Origin: Archangiaceae bacterium
Lineage (GTDB): Bacteria > Myxococcota > Myxococcia > Myxococcales > Myxococcaceae
Direction of reading: 5' to 3'
DNA length: 64,000 bases
Assembly (NCBI GenBank): GCA_016879935.1
Contig: JAACJQ010000265.1
Location: 1 to 64,000 of the forward strand
The notes beneath the pieces were generated by a model that was not told the DNA's origin, made no database searches, and was given only the letters and a program-made list of their open reading frames with translations. The translations under genes and the position numbers were made by a program. Each line of letters opens with the position of its first letter. Positions within the stretch are counted from its first letter, which is position 1. This document shows positions 26,914 through 36,106 of this stretch, one piece after another.

Positions 26914-27978
26914 ATGTCGCCCGTCGTCATCATCGCCATCGTCGTCGCGGTCATCATCGTCGTCGCCGTCATCAGCTCGCGGAAGGCGGCCATGTCGGGA
27001 GGCAGTGCGAAGTCGCTCGCCTCGACGTGGACCGTGACCGAAGTCGTCAAAGAGACGCCCACCACCGTCAGCTTCGGGGTCGACGCGACGCTCGACTTCC
27101 AGCCGGGTCAGTTCGTGCTGGTGCGGCCCAACGCGTCGCTGCCGTGGCGTGCCTACTCGTTCAGCCGCGCTCCCGGGCAGCCGCTGCGGCTCACCGTGAA
27201 GCGCGTCGAAGGCGGCAAGGTCTCGACGCACCTCACCACCTCGCTCTCGGCTGGCGACCGCCTCGAGGTGAAGGGCCCGTACGGTCAGTTCCTCATTCCT
27301 GCCATCGTGACGCGTGGCCTCTTCATCGCCGGCGGCAGCGGCATCACGCCGTTCCTCTCGTGGCTTCAGGCCCTCGACGCGCGCGCCTGGCCGTTTCCCG
27401 TCACGCTCATCGTCGGCAACCGCAGCGCGCAAGAGCAGATCCTCAAAGCCGAACTCGACGCCTTCGAGAAGAAGTCGAACGGCAAGCTCACCTGCGTTCA
27501 CGTCACCGACGACGTGCAGGGCCCGCTGACGAAGGAGCTGCTCGGCACGCTGCTCGCGAAGGTCGAGGCGCCGTCGTTCGTCGCCATGTGCGGCCCCGAG
27601 CCGATGATGAACAACGCGAAAGAGGTCGCGCTCGCGAAGTTCCCCGGCGTCACCGTGCTCGAAGAGAAGTTCTCCGCCAGCGCCGACAGCATCGGTGACG
27701 GGCCGACGGAGCAGCTCGAGCTCATGCAGGACGGCAAGGTGAAGCCCTTCGACGTGAAGCCCGGAGAGCACGTGCTCGCGGCCGCGCGTCGCGCCGGGTT
27801 CGATCTCCCGTCGGGGTGTGAGATGGGCGCGTGTGGCGCCTGCCGCGTGAAGCTCATCGACGGCGACATCGGCATTCCCGACGACGCGTGCCTGTCCGAC
27901 TCCGAGAAGAGCCAGGGCTATCGGCTGATCTGCGTCGGCAAGGCGAAGGGCAAGGCGCGGTTCGAGTCGGCGCCCTGA
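26914..27978 (+). CDS. Membrane-anchored flavin reductase with C-terminal 2Fe-2S ferredoxin
   Basis: A 354-residue one-component electron carrier. An N-terminal helix (residues 3-22) anchors it. The ferredoxin-NADP reductase-like module follows: FAD motif RAYSFSR, NAD(P) motif AGGSGITPF, and CGPEPMM. The C terminus is a plant-type 2Fe-2S domain with Cys302, Cys307, Cys310 and Cys340 (CxxxxCxxC-x29-C), preceded by VLAAARRAGFDLPSGC. The order is typical of phenol-hydroxylase or dioxygenase reductases; no oxygenase gene is close. Substrate partner unknown. Its 3' end overlaps the convergent matrixin gene by 61 bases. Confidence 0.88.
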   Translation: MSPVVIIAIVVAVIIVVAVISSRKAAMSGGSAKSLASTWTVTEVVKETPTTVSFGVDATLDFQPGQFVLVRPNASLPWRAYSFSRAPGQPLRLTVKRVEGGKVSTHLTTSLSAGDRLEVKGPYGQFLIPAIVTRGLFIAGGSGITPFLSWLQALDARAWPFPVTLIVGNRSAQEQILKAELDAFEKKSNGKLTCVHVTDDVQGPLTKELLGTLLAKVEAPSFVAMCGPEPMMNNAKEVALAKFPGVTVLEEKFSASADSIGDGPTEQLELMQDGKVKPFDVKPGEHVLAAARRAGFDLPSGCEMGACGACRVKLIDGDIGIPDDACLSDSEKSQGYRLICVGKAKGKARFESAP

Positions 27979-29330
27979 GTCGGCAGCCGCTCCACCACCC
28001 GCCGCTTCAGCGCGTCGAGCTCGAGGGCGATCGGCTTCTTCTCGACCACCGCGCCAGTGCGTTCGTCGACGTAGCGCGCCTCGAGTGAGCGCTGCCTGGC
28101 GAACGAGCTCCCGTTCGTGCGCACCACCTCGAAGACGCCCTGTGACAGGCCCGTCAACACGAACCGATCGCCCCGTGCCTCGAGGAACACGATGAGCTCG
28201 CTGCCTGGCTCGAGCCGCGGCGTGCCTTCGACGCGCTGACCGACCCGGCCCACGACGCCACCGGGGAGAAAGACGGTCACCGTCTGCTTCACGCCCCCCT
28301 TCCAGCCGTCGAGCACCGCCAGCGTCACTTCGGTCACGATGCGCGAGCCGTCTTGCGACCACATGGCCTGCGTCCGCTCGACTCGAACACGCGCCACGGC
28401 GTCGGAGGTGTCGATCAACGCCTCGAGCTCCAGCGAGAGCATCGTCGTTGCCTGCGAGGCGGTCGCCACCAGCACCGTCGCCAGCATCGCTCCCCGTCTG
28501 CGCCGCAGCAGCGTCAGCAGCGCGAGGCCCGCCAGGGGGAACAGGCCGGTGGTGGAGCAGCCCTTGTTCGCGGCGGTGCCGAGCGTCTCCGACACGGGGC
28601 GAGTCACGCAGTCGTCGGGCCCGGTCTCGGGCGGGTACGCCGCGCAGAGGAACGATCGCGTGCCTTCGTCGATGTTGCGCTTGGAGCGTTCTCCCATCGT
28701 CGAGCTCACGTTCATGGTCGAGCGGGTGGCCGTGGTGTGGCCAAGCCCAAGGAAGTGGCCGATCTCGTGCGTCGCCGTGTTCTGGATGTCGGTCGCGACA
28801 CAGCTCTGATTGACGGCGTCGGTGCAGACGGGCGAGTCGACCGCGGTGAAGGTGTGATCAGCCGCGTTGAACTCGATGTCGGCGTCGAAGATGCGGCCCG
28901 TCGGCGCGTCGTACGACACGGTCGTGGTGCCGAGCAGCGCCGACGACTGATCCCAGCAGTCGTACGAGTTGCCGCACGCCGCGCTGCTCCAGCACGGGTT
29001 TCCCGAGGGGACGACCTTCGAGCAGGTGCGGGTGCGGAAGAGCACCAGGTTCACGTTGGTGCCCGTCGCCCACGCCCCCACCTGCCGGCTGGGCACCTTC
29101 GTGCCCTCGACGAGGTAGATCATCGAGCACTTCATCGCGTCGTTCCAATTGGAGAAGGCGCTCGAGACGGCGCCCAGTGAAGCAGTCGCGCCGGTGGCGG
29201 GGTTGCCAGCCGAGTTCTGCTTGAACTCGATGCCCGGGCCTTCCCACCACAGACACGCCGCGTCTTCCTGTGGCCCCGTCATCGTTCGCACGAAGGGCTG
29301 CGCCAACACGAGGAGCACGAGCGCGTTCAT
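27918..29330 (-). CDS. Matrixin-type metalloprotease fused to a second secreted domain
   Basis: A 470-residue protein in two parts. Part one (1-280) has a signal peptide (MNALVLLVLAQPF) and the zinc motif HEIGHFLGLGH (His188, 192, 198) followed by a Met-turn STMNVSSTMGE, as in M10/M12 metzincins. It ends in GCSTT, a hydrophobic helix LFPLAGLALLTLL and RRRRG, a MYXO-CTERM-like sorting tail. Part two begins at an internal Met (codon at 28487) with its own leader-like MLATVLVATASQAT and reads as a separate small secreted protein family (SRIVTEVTLAVLDGWKGG, VTVFLPGGVVGRVG). No stop separates them. Start overlaps the upstream stop by one base (TGATG). Confidence 0.8.
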   Translation of the reverse strand: MNALVLLVLAQPFVRTMTGPQEDAACLWWEGPGIEFKQNSAGNPATGATASLGAVSSAFSNWNDAMKCSMIYLVEGTKVPSRQVGAWATGTNVNLVLFRTRTCSKVVPSGNPCWSSAACGNSYDCWDQSSALLGTTTVSYDAPTGRIFDADIEFNAADHTFTAVDSPVCTDAVNQSCVATDIQNTATHEIGHFLGLGHTTATRSTMNVSSTMGERSKRNIDEGTRSFLCAAYPPETGPDDCVTRPVSETLGTAANKGCSTTGLFPLAGLALLTLLRRRRGAMLATVLVATASQATTMLSLELEALIDTSDAVARVRVERTQAMWSQDGSRIVTEVTLAVLDGWKGGVKQTVTVFLPGGVVGRVGQRVEGTPRLEPGSELIVFLEARGDRFVLTGLSQGVFEVVRTNGSSFARQRSLEARYVDERTGAVVEKKPIALELDALKRRVVERLPTQGADSNRALPFALPTQISR

Positions 29331-31105
29331 CAGCGCACCTCGCACGTCGCCAACGGCGCGTCGCAGATGCCAATGTCGAAGCCGTTGCCGCAGTCGCAGG
29401 TGCCGCCCCGGGACACGTCTTCGAGCACGTCGTCGCCATCGCCGCCGCTGAGGGTGTCCACGCCGTCGCCTCCGCTGAGCATGTCGTTGCCTGCCAGGCC
29501 CGAGATGGTGTCGTTGCCGCCCATGCCGTCGAGCACGTCGTCGCCGGTGCTGCCGGTGAGCGAGTCGCCCGCGCTGCCGCCCGTGATGGCCTCGACGTCG
29601 GTGCCCACGTTGTCCTGCTCCGAGGCGGCCCCGTCGTTGGCCGTGCCGTCGATGGTGATCGTGAGCGCCGTGCTGCGCGCGCCGTAGTCGACGCGATCGA
29701 CGCCTGCGCCACCGGCGAACACGTCCTGGCCGTTCGAGGCCGAGCCCTCGTCGAAGACGTCGTCACCACCGCCGCCCGAGAGCGTGTCGTTGCCCGCGCC
29801 GCCAGTGAGCCGGTTGTCGAGGGCGTTGCCCGTCAAGGTGTCGCCACCCGAGCCTCCGATGATCTGCTCGAAGTCGTCCACGGAGTCGTTCTCGCCGCTC
29901 ACGCCGTTGTTCGTCGTCGGCGTGCCCGGGGTACCCAGCACGACCGTCACCGACGTGGAGCGCTCGGAGTAGGTCAACACGTCGACGCCCGCTCCGCCGA
30001 CCAGCACGTCGTTGCCGGTTCCTCCGCGCACCACGTCGTCGCCGGCTTCACCGTCGAGCGTGTCGGGGCCCGTGTTGCCCGTCAGCGTGTCGCCACCGGC
30101 ACCGCCACGCAGAATGCACCCGGTGGTCACCGAGCACGTCAACACGTCTGCGGCAGCGCCTCCCGTCACACCCTCTACATCGGCACGAACGTCGTCGAGC
30201 TCACCACTCTCACCATCGTTTGCGACCGAGCCGACCGTGGCGGTGATGGGTTGCGTTCGACTCGCGTAGCGCACGACGTCGGTGCCGCCGCCGCCATTGA
30301 AGACGTCGGAGCCGTTCGTGGCGGTGCTCTCTTCGAACGTGTCGTCGCCCAGATCGCCGTACCCGACGTCGTCGCCCAGCCCACCCTCGAGGGTGTCGTC
30401 GTTGTCTCCGCCACGAAGCAGGTCGTTCGCGTTGCCACCCACCAGCGCGTCGTTGCCAGTGCCTCCCTCGAGGGTCACCGAGAGCTGCGCGGGGAGTCCG
30501 GGCGAGTAGTAGCTGCCGCGAGTCCACACGGGGTGGTAGCCGGAGGCGTTGAGCACGTCGTCTCCGCCGGCGCCCGTGAGCGTGAGGCCCTCGACGCCGA
30601 TCAGGCTCACGTCTTTGTACGCGTCTTGATTGACGATGACCCACTCGTCGCTCGTGGAGTGCCCAGCCACCATCGAGTCTGCCCCCGAGGTGCCGATGAG
30701 CTGCACCACGTCGTTGGTCCCGGCGCCCAGGGTGACGAAGATGCCGCCGTTGGTGGCGCCCACGGCGAAGAAGCCGTTGGTGCCGTCGAGAATCACCGTC
30801 TCGTCGCTCGCCGTGCCGGGGTCGTTCACGGTGACGTTGATGCGCTTCGTCGAGCTCGCCGTGGCCGTGCCACAGACGACCGTGTTCACCGTCAGCTGGT
30901 TGCTGCCGTCGAGGGTGATGGTGGCGGTCTCGTTCGCGTTCAGCACCACCGAGACGATGCCGCTCGAGATGCTGCAGGGCTGCGCGAGCGGGAGCCGGCC
31001 CGTCGTGCCCACCGTCATTTCCGTCGCGTCGCCCGGGTGTTGCCGCTCGGCGCCGCACGAAACCGTCGTGAGGCAGAGCAGGGCGATTTCGAGGTGTCTG
31101 GTCAT
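29330..31105 (-). CDS. RTX-like repeat lipoprotein, first of two paralogues
   Basis: A 591-residue lipoprotein (leader MTRHLEIALLCLTTVSC). After a beta-rich N-terminal third come repeated nonapeptides of the GGxGxDxLx type: GGAGNDTLSGG, GGSGGDTLTGN, GGDGVDTLSGG, GGDGDDVLED. These bind calcium and form parallel beta-rolls in secreted proteins. It ends with a Cys-rich tail (CDCGNG, GICDAPLATC). The lipid anchor argues against type I secretion through a C-terminal signal and for Sec plus Lol export. It is coupled to the matrixin gene and follows RTX paralogue two after a strong hairpin. Confidence 0.88.
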   Translation of the reverse strand: MTRHLEIALLCLTTVSCGAERQHPGDATEMTVGTTGRLPLAQPCSISSGIVSVVLNANETATITLDGSNQLTVNTVVCGTATASSTKRINVTVNDPGTASDETVILDGTNGFFAVGATNGGIFVTLGAGTNDVVQLIGTSGADSMVAGHSTSDEWVIVNQDAYKDVSLIGVEGLTLTGAGGDDVLNASGYHPVWTRGSYYSPGLPAQLSVTLEGGTGNDALVGGNANDLLRGGDNDDTLEGGLGDDVGYGDLGDDTFEESTATNGSDVFNGGGGTDVVRYASRTQPITATVGSVANDGESGELDDVRADVEGVTGGAAADVLTCSVTTGCILRGGAGGDTLTGNTGPDTLDGEAGDDVVRGGTGNDVLVGGAGVDVLTYSERSTSVTVVLGTPGTPTTNNGVSGENDSVDDFEQIIGGSGGDTLTGNALDNRLTGGAGNDTLSGGGGDDVFDEGSASNGQDVFAGGAGVDRVDYGARSTALTITIDGTANDGAASEQDNVGTDVEAITGGSAGDSLTGSTGDDVLDGMGGNDTISGLAGNDMLSGGDGVDTLSGGDGDDVLEDVSRGGTCDCGNGFDIGICDAPLATCEVR

Positions 31106-31128
31106 CGCCTTCCCCACCCAAATGAAGC

Positions 31129-31162
31129 GGCGCAGGTCACTTCGGTGGAAGCGACCTGCGCC
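31129..31162 (-). terminator. 15-bp hairpin between the two RTX genes
   Basis: Arms 31129-31143 and 31148-31162 are complementary over 15 bases with one G-T pair, loop of four bases. It lies 30 bases after the upstream RTX stop and 24 bases before the downstream RTX start on the minus strand. The T-run is weak (CTTCATTTG), so partial termination or mRNA stabilisation that sets the ratio of the two proteins is likely. Confidence 0.7.
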
Positions 31163-31192
31163 TGGTGTTTCGTCACATCGCAGCTGGAGACT

Positions 31193-32962
31193 TCAGTTCT
31201 CGCAGTCGGCGGCCGAGTTGGTGGTCGTGCCGCCGGGGAGCAGGATGTCGTTGCCCGAGCCGCAGGTGACGCCGTTCGTTCCTGCGCCGGGGTCGATGAT
31301 GTCGTCGCCGCCCGCCGAGTCGATGGTGTCGTTGCCGCCGCCACCTTCGATGCGGTTGTTCGCCGAGTCGCCCGTCACCGTGTCGTTGCCGCTGCCGCAG
31401 ATGACGTTCTCGACGTTGACGAGGCTGTCGTTCTCGCTCGCGGCGCCGTTGGTGGTGGTGGCCGTCGAGGTGTTGAGGGTGACGGTGACGGTCGCGCTGC
31501 GGCTGGCGTAGCTGATCGTGTCTTCACCGCCCTGGCCGTTGATGGTGTCGGAGCCGTCCGACGCCGCGCCCTGCAGGAAGGTGTCGTTGCCCGTGCCGCC
31601 GCTCATGGTGTCGGCGCCCGCGCCGCCGGTGATGACGTTGTCGAAGTCGTTACCCGTCAGCGTGTCTGCACCCGAGCCGCCGATGATGTTCTCGCACGCA
31701 GTGACCGAGTCGTTCTCTGCCACCGTGCCACCGTCAGCCAGCGCGTAGGCCGAGTCGCCGTTGCTGGTCGAGGCAGCGCCGCCCGTGGCGAGCACCACCG
31801 TCACCGCGGCCGAACGATCGGAGTACGAGATGGTGTCGTTCTCGCTGCCGCCGTTCACCGTGTCGTCGCCGCCACCGGCAATGATGGTGTCGTCGCCAGC
31901 GCCGCCGTTGAGGGTGTCGTCGAAGCCGCTGCCCGTGATGGCGTCGTCACCCGCATTGCCGTTCGCGGTGCAGACGACCGCCGCCGCGCAGACCAGGGTG
32001 TCGTTGCCCGCGCCGCCGCTGAGCACTTCGACGTCGGTGTTGATGGTGGCGCCTTCGCTCGTCTCACCGCACACCGCGCCGCCGCCGATGGTGCAGCTGA
32101 CGTCGTTGGTGCGCGACGAGAAGTCGGCCGTGTCGGAGCCCGCGCCGCCCGCGAAGGTGGCCGCGCTGCCGGTCTTGCCCGAGCCGCCGTTGAAGGTGTC
32201 GTTGTCGTCGCCGCCGTAGAAGGTGACGGTGGGGCCCGTGCCCGAGAGGGTGCGGCCGAAGGGCGTGCCGCCGACGCCGGCGTCAGCCTGGCCAGCAGTG
32301 CGCAGCACGTCGTCACCGGGGCCGGTGCTGACGACGAGGGCCTCGACGCCCGTGAAGCTGATGGCCTTCACGCCCGGGTTGGTGGTGCCGTTGATGCCGA
32401 CCGCGATCGCATAGACGCCGTTCGAGCCGGCATCGGCGGTCGTGGTGGCGAGCAGCACGTTGTCGACACCCGACGAGCCGCGAATCTTCACGGCATCGCT
32501 CGCGCCGTTCTTCAGGTCGATGTTGATGCCGACGGACGACGCCGAGCCCAGGGCAAAGGTGCCGCCGAGGTAGTCGATGATGACCGTCTCGCTGCCGCCG
32601 TCAGCCGCGCTCGTGATGTTGATGCGGGTGGCGGTCGCAGGCGTCGCGTTGCCGCAGGGCGAGCCGTTGACGCTCAGCGACTGGCCACCGTCGTTGAGTG
32701 AACCGCGCGAGAGCAGCGCGTACTCGCCAGCGGCCAGGTTGATGGTGACGATGCCGCCGTCGGAGACGAAGCTGCAGGCCGAGGCCAGCTGCGCCAGGTT
32801 CTCGCTGACGTCGTCGATGCCGGGGAAGTCGCCCGGGTTGGTCCGCGCTCCCGGTGTCGTCACCGTGGTCGGGTTCTCGTTCACTTCATTGCTGCAGGCC
32901 CACACGCCGACGACGGCGAGCACGCCAACCGCACTCCACAACAGCGACGTTCGATTCTTCAT
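31193..32962 (-). CDS. RTX-like repeat lipoprotein, second paralogue
   Basis: A 589-residue lipoprotein (leader MKNRTSLLWSAVGVLAVVGVWAC). The design matches the next gene: a beta-rich N-terminal region beginning with LAQLASACSF and GIVTINLAAGEYALL, then Ca2+-binding repeats (GGAGNDTLVC, GGAGDDTIIAGG, GGTGNDTFLQG, GSGNDTVTGD), ending CGSGNDILLPGG...DCEN. The two proteins are diverged paralogues, sharing the repeat periodicity and the VTV(V/T)L strand after each SDRS/SRS turn. An AGAGGGG site precedes the ATG. It is the first gene of the RTX-RTX-protease set. Confidence 0.88.
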   Translation of the reverse strand: MKNRTSLLWSAVGVLAVVGVWACSNEVNENPTTVTTPGARTNPGDFPGIDDVSENLAQLASACSFVSDGGIVTINLAAGEYALLSRGSLNDGGQSLSVNGSPCGNATPATATRINITSAADGGSETVIIDYLGGTFALGSASSVGINIDLKNGASDAVKIRGSSGVDNVLLATTTADAGSNGVYAIAVGINGTTNPGVKAISFTGVEALVVSTGPGDDVLRTAGQADAGVGGTPFGRTLSGTGPTVTFYGGDDNDTFNGGSGKTGSAATFAGGAGSDTADFSSRTNDVSCTIGGGAVCGETSEGATINTDVEVLSGGAGNDTLVCAAAVVCTANGNAGDDAITGSGFDDTLNGGAGDDTIIAGGGDDTVNGGSENDTISYSDRSAAVTVVLATGGAASTSNGDSAYALADGGTVAENDSVTACENIIGGSGADTLTGNDFDNVITGGAGADTMSGGTGNDTFLQGAASDGSDTINGQGGEDTISYASRSATVTVTLNTSTATTTNGAASENDSLVNVENVICGSGNDTVTGDSANNRIEGGGGNDTIDSAGGDDIIDPGAGTNGVTCGSGNDILLPGGTTTNSAADCEN

Positions 32963-33158
32963 ATTCCCCTCTTCACGGTTTGGGTTTCGTCTCGTCTTCG
33001 GCGCATTTCGCGCTCGGCTTGAATCGCCGACGAGGAACCGCAGATTGCGAGAAGGGGGCCAGCCGTAAGGCCTGTGATCATCGAGCGCGACGATGGGTCG
33101 CGTGAGACCACGGGGGTATGGGGAAACCGTCAGTGTTGTGGATCAGCGGAGATACGCG

Positions 33159-35396
33159 TCACTTCGCTGGCGCGGGATCAGCCTTCGGCGCCTCGATTTT
33201 CGGCGCGTCTTGCTTCGCGTCAGGCTGCGGTGCGGCGGGCGCTGCGTTGCCGAGCACGGTGATGCTGCGAACGGCTGGCGGGAGCGCCTTGTCGAGCTTG
33301 CCGAAGTACCAGAGGGCCGCGATTAGCAGCACGCCGATCAGCACCGCGTACGTGCCCCAGGGCTTCTTCTCTTCAGCGAACGGGTCGACCGTGTCGAGAC
33401 GTGATCCCGAAGGCAGCGCTGCGGTGTGCGTCAACGAGCCGCCGAAGGGCACGTTGAGGCGTGCATTCGCGTTCACCGCCCAGCCGTTGGCGTCGAGCAG
33501 CGGGCCGATGTTTCGCTGACGCAGCTTGAGCCACGCGATCAGCATCGACGGGCCCGAAATGAGGAAGAGCAGGCCGACCACGCCGAGCGGCATGTAGAAC
33601 CCGAGCCCGAAGAAGGCCTGCAGCAGCGCGCCCATCGCGGCCGTGATGCCTCCGACCGCGACGCCGAGGGCCGCGACCACGCCGATGTCGAACTTCTTCT
33701 CGGGCGGCTTGAAGGTGCCGGTCTCGGCGGCAGTGCCCACGGCGACGGCCTTGCCCGTGAGCTTGTCAGCGGAGTCGGAGTCGGCAGCGGCGGCCCGCTT
33801 GGCGACCTGCTCCTCGATGAAGCGAATCAGCTTCTTGTACGGAGACCAGAAGGCCTGGCGAATGGAGATCGGGTTGTCGACGATCTTGGTGATGGTCGCG
33901 TCCCAGTCCTTGCCGTCGCGGTCGTAGAAGATGCCGTTGCGGCCGACCATGAGGTTGTCGGAGTCGCCCGCCGTGAAGGCCGCGGCCACCGTCATCTTCT
34001 CTCCGCTCGCCGGGCGGGTGCAGTCGACGTACGCGAGGTACGCGCGCGAGAGCGGCGCCATGGTGCCGTGTTTGCCGGCGTCTTCGACGCGAATGCACAG
34101 CTCGCACGCTCGCTGATCGAGGAAGAGGGTGCCCACCTGGAAGATGGCCTTCTCCTTGCGCTCGTAGAAGTCCTTGAACGAGACGAAGTTGTTCGCGAGG
34201 CGGAAGAGATCGCGGTGCAGGCGCACGAGCTTCTCGACCGAGGCCAGCGTCGCCGCCGTGCCCTCCTGCGTCTTCTCTTCGTCGAAGAGCGCATCGACGC
34301 CCTTGCGCGCGCCGTCTGCAGCCAGGGCCTTGAGACGATCGACACCCAGCTTCTCGACCGCCGCGCCGGCCTTGTCCTTCTGCCAGCCTTCGTACGCCTC
34401 GAACTTGCCGCGAAGCTCGAGCCACTCGCCTTCGGTGAGCGTCTTCTTTTCGCCCAGCGCGGGCTTCACCGTCTTGGTCGCGAAGGAAGAAAGCGCGGCC
34501 GCCCATGCGGGGTTGACGGTCTCGAACAGCGGCAGCGGCTTGTTGGCCTCGATGTGCGCGAGCGGGAAATTGGCGACCTCGTCGGCGGTGATGGTGAGGT
34601 CCTTCGCGGCGACGGCGAGGTACTCCTTCTCTTCGCGGTTCAGCGCGGCGATGGCGCGGGCGTCGAAGGCCGCGAGCCGGCAGCGGGCGAAGTAGTCGTC
34701 GACCTTCGCGCGCACGGCCTTGAGCGCGTCGAACGCCGCGCCCGTGTCGCCCTTCAGCACCAGCAGCCCCGCGACCGAGTCGGCCTTGTTCAGCCACGCG
34801 ACGTGATCGGCGACGTCCTTGAAGAAGGCGTTCACCTTGTCGGCGTTCACGCCATCTTTGCCGGAGCGATCCTTCACGGCACCGTGGGTGGCGACGATGT
34901 CGGCGAGGAGCTTCTTCGTCGCGTCATCCTTCGCAGACTCGGGCGGCACCACGCCGTCGCCATTGAAGGGCAGGTTGTCGAAGGCCTTCGTCGCTTCGGC
35001 GGTGTCGCCCACCGAGATGGCCGAGGCCGAGCTCTTGCCGAGCCCGCCCAGCACCGTCTTCGCGGCGGTGACGATCTTCTTGCCCTCGTCGCTGGTCTCG
35101 TTGATGGCCGACAGCGGCAGCTCGGGCGCGCTCTTGAGCAGGTCGTCGGGGTTCTTGATGAGACCGCCCGCCCACTTCACCGCGGCGATCAGCTCGGGCG
35201 CACGAATGCGGCCGTCTTTGTCGGCGTCGATGAGCTCGAGCGTGCGGGAGTCGAAGGCGAGGCCCTTCGTGGGGCAGGCGAGCGCCACCCACAGCTTCTG
35301 ATCGAGCTGATCGATGGCGAGCAGATCGGCGCCCGTGTCGAAGCGCACCTGGTCGAAGCCGCCTGCGCGGAAGAAGTGGAATGCACGCGTTGCCAT
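33159..35396 (-). CDS. EF-hand-containing membrane protein, function unknown
   Basis: A 745-residue protein. A canonical EF-hand loop lies at residues 57-68 (DADKDGRIRAPE), and a second, incomplete one (NGDGVVPPE) near 145. The centre is a long helical region with a CELC pair (near 438). The C terminus has about three membrane helices (GVVAALGVAVGGITAAMG, LGVVGLLFLISGP, YAVLIGVLLIAALWYFG) and a Pro/Ala/Lys tail. The ATG at 35396 has AGGGAG upstream; the earlier in-frame start lacks one. Large proteins of this kind are conserved in Myxococcota, but no function is known. Calcium response is an inference from the EF loop. Confidence 0.78.
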   Translation of the reverse strand: MATRAFHFFRAGGFDQVRFDTGADLLAIDQLDQKLWVALACPTKGLAFDSRTLELIDADKDGRIRAPELIAAVKWAGGLIKNPDDLLKSAPELPLSAINETSDEGKKIVTAAKTVLGGLGKSSASAISVGDTAEATKAFDNLPFNGDGVVPPESAKDDATKKLLADIVATHGAVKDRSGKDGVNADKVNAFFKDVADHVAWLNKADSVAGLLVLKGDTGAAFDALKAVRAKVDDYFARCRLAAFDARAIAALNREEKEYLAVAAKDLTITADEVANFPLAHIEANKPLPLFETVNPAWAAALSSFATKTVKPALGEKKTLTEGEWLELRGKFEAYEGWQKDKAGAAVEKLGVDRLKALAADGARKGVDALFDEEKTQEGTAATLASVEKLVRLHRDLFRLANNFVSFKDFYERKEKAIFQVGTLFLDQRACELCIRVEDAGKHGTMAPLSRAYLAYVDCTRPASGEKMTVAAAFTAGDSDNLMVGRNGIFYDRDGKDWDATITKIVDNPISIRQAFWSPYKKLIRFIEEQVAKRAAAADSDSADKLTGKAVAVGTAAETGTFKPPEKKFDIGVVAALGVAVGGITAAMGALLQAFFGLGFYMPLGVVGLLFLISGPSMLIAWLKLRQRNIGPLLDANGWAVNANARLNVPFGGSLTHTAALPSGSRLDTVDPFAEEKKPWGTYAVLIGVLLIAALWYFGKLDKALPPAVRSITVLGNAAPAAPQPDAKQDAPKIEAPKADPAPAK

Positions 35397-35488
35397 GACG
35401 ATCTCCCTGAAGAAGCGTTCGTGAAGCGGCGGCACCGTAGGAGTGCCCCTCTGGCAGGGCTACGACAAAAGCTCGACGCCCGTCAGGG

Positions 35489-36091
35489 TCAGAGCCGCTC
35501 GTCGATGGCGCGGTTCGACATCTCGTCGGCGGCGCGGTTCATCTCGCGAGGCACGTGCACCAGCTTCACGCGCTCGAAGTCGTTCAGCAGCGTGAGGGCC
35601 TCTTCGTAGAGGGGCCGCAGCGAGGTGCTCTTCACCTGATCACGCCCGCCGAGCTGCCGCAGCATGAGCTCGGAGTCTGCGAAGACCTCGACCTCTCGCA
35701 CCGACAGCTCCCGCGCGCGGCGCAGGCCCAGCAACAGGCCCATGTACTCGGCGTAGTTGTTCGTCTGCTTGCCGAGGAACTTGCCGATGCGATCGACGAC
35801 CTGCCCCGAGGGTTCGACGAGCACCGCGCCGGCGCCAGCGAGCCCGGGATTCCCCCTCGCCGCACCGTCGGAGTACAGGCGAACGCGGCTGATCACCGGC
35901 TCAGCAGGCTCGTCGTGCCCGTTGGCACCGTCGACCATGCCGGCAGCCTTCTCGAGAATGCGCTGCAGGCGGGCGCGATCGAGTTGGGGAAACGCACCGA
36001 GCGTGGCGACGAGCGGCTCCTCCCGCGCGAGGAAGCGCAGGACCGCGCTCGACAGGGCGCGACCGCTCAGCAGTTTCGCCTTCGCCGTCAT
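35489..36091 (-). CDS. Ribonuclease HI family protein
   Basis: A 200-residue protein: ~65 N-terminal residues of unknown role, then an RNase HI domain. The four catalytic acidic residues are in place: Asp75 (YSDGAARGNPG), Glu115 (NNYAEYMGLLLGL), Asp139 (VFADSEL) and Asp189 (MNRAADEMSNRAI). It should cleave RNA in RNA-DNA hybrids. Downstream genes of this type sit beside a C4 zinc-ribbon coiled-coil protein in many bacteria, as here (16 bases apart), suggesting a joint role. The C terminus is short, without an extra domain. Confidence 0.9.
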   Translation of the reverse strand: MTAKAKLLSGRALSSAVLRFLAREEPLVATLGAFPQLDRARLQRILEKAAGMVDGANGHDEPAEPVISRVRLYSDGAARGNPGLAGAGAVLVEPSGQVVDRIGKFLGKQTNNYAEYMGLLLGLRRARELSVREVEVFADSELMLRQLGGRDQVKSTSLRPLYEEALTLLNDFERVKLVHVPREMNRAADEMSNRAIDERL

Positions 36092-36106
36092 GGAGGAGGG
36101 CAGACG

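Noticed and set aside
29270..32701. A 1,143-codon plus-strand open frame opposite the RTX genes
   Set aside because: It is low-complexity Val/Ala/Arg/Gly sequence antisense to repetitive RTX codons, without a start context or domains; long antisense frames are expected at this GC content.
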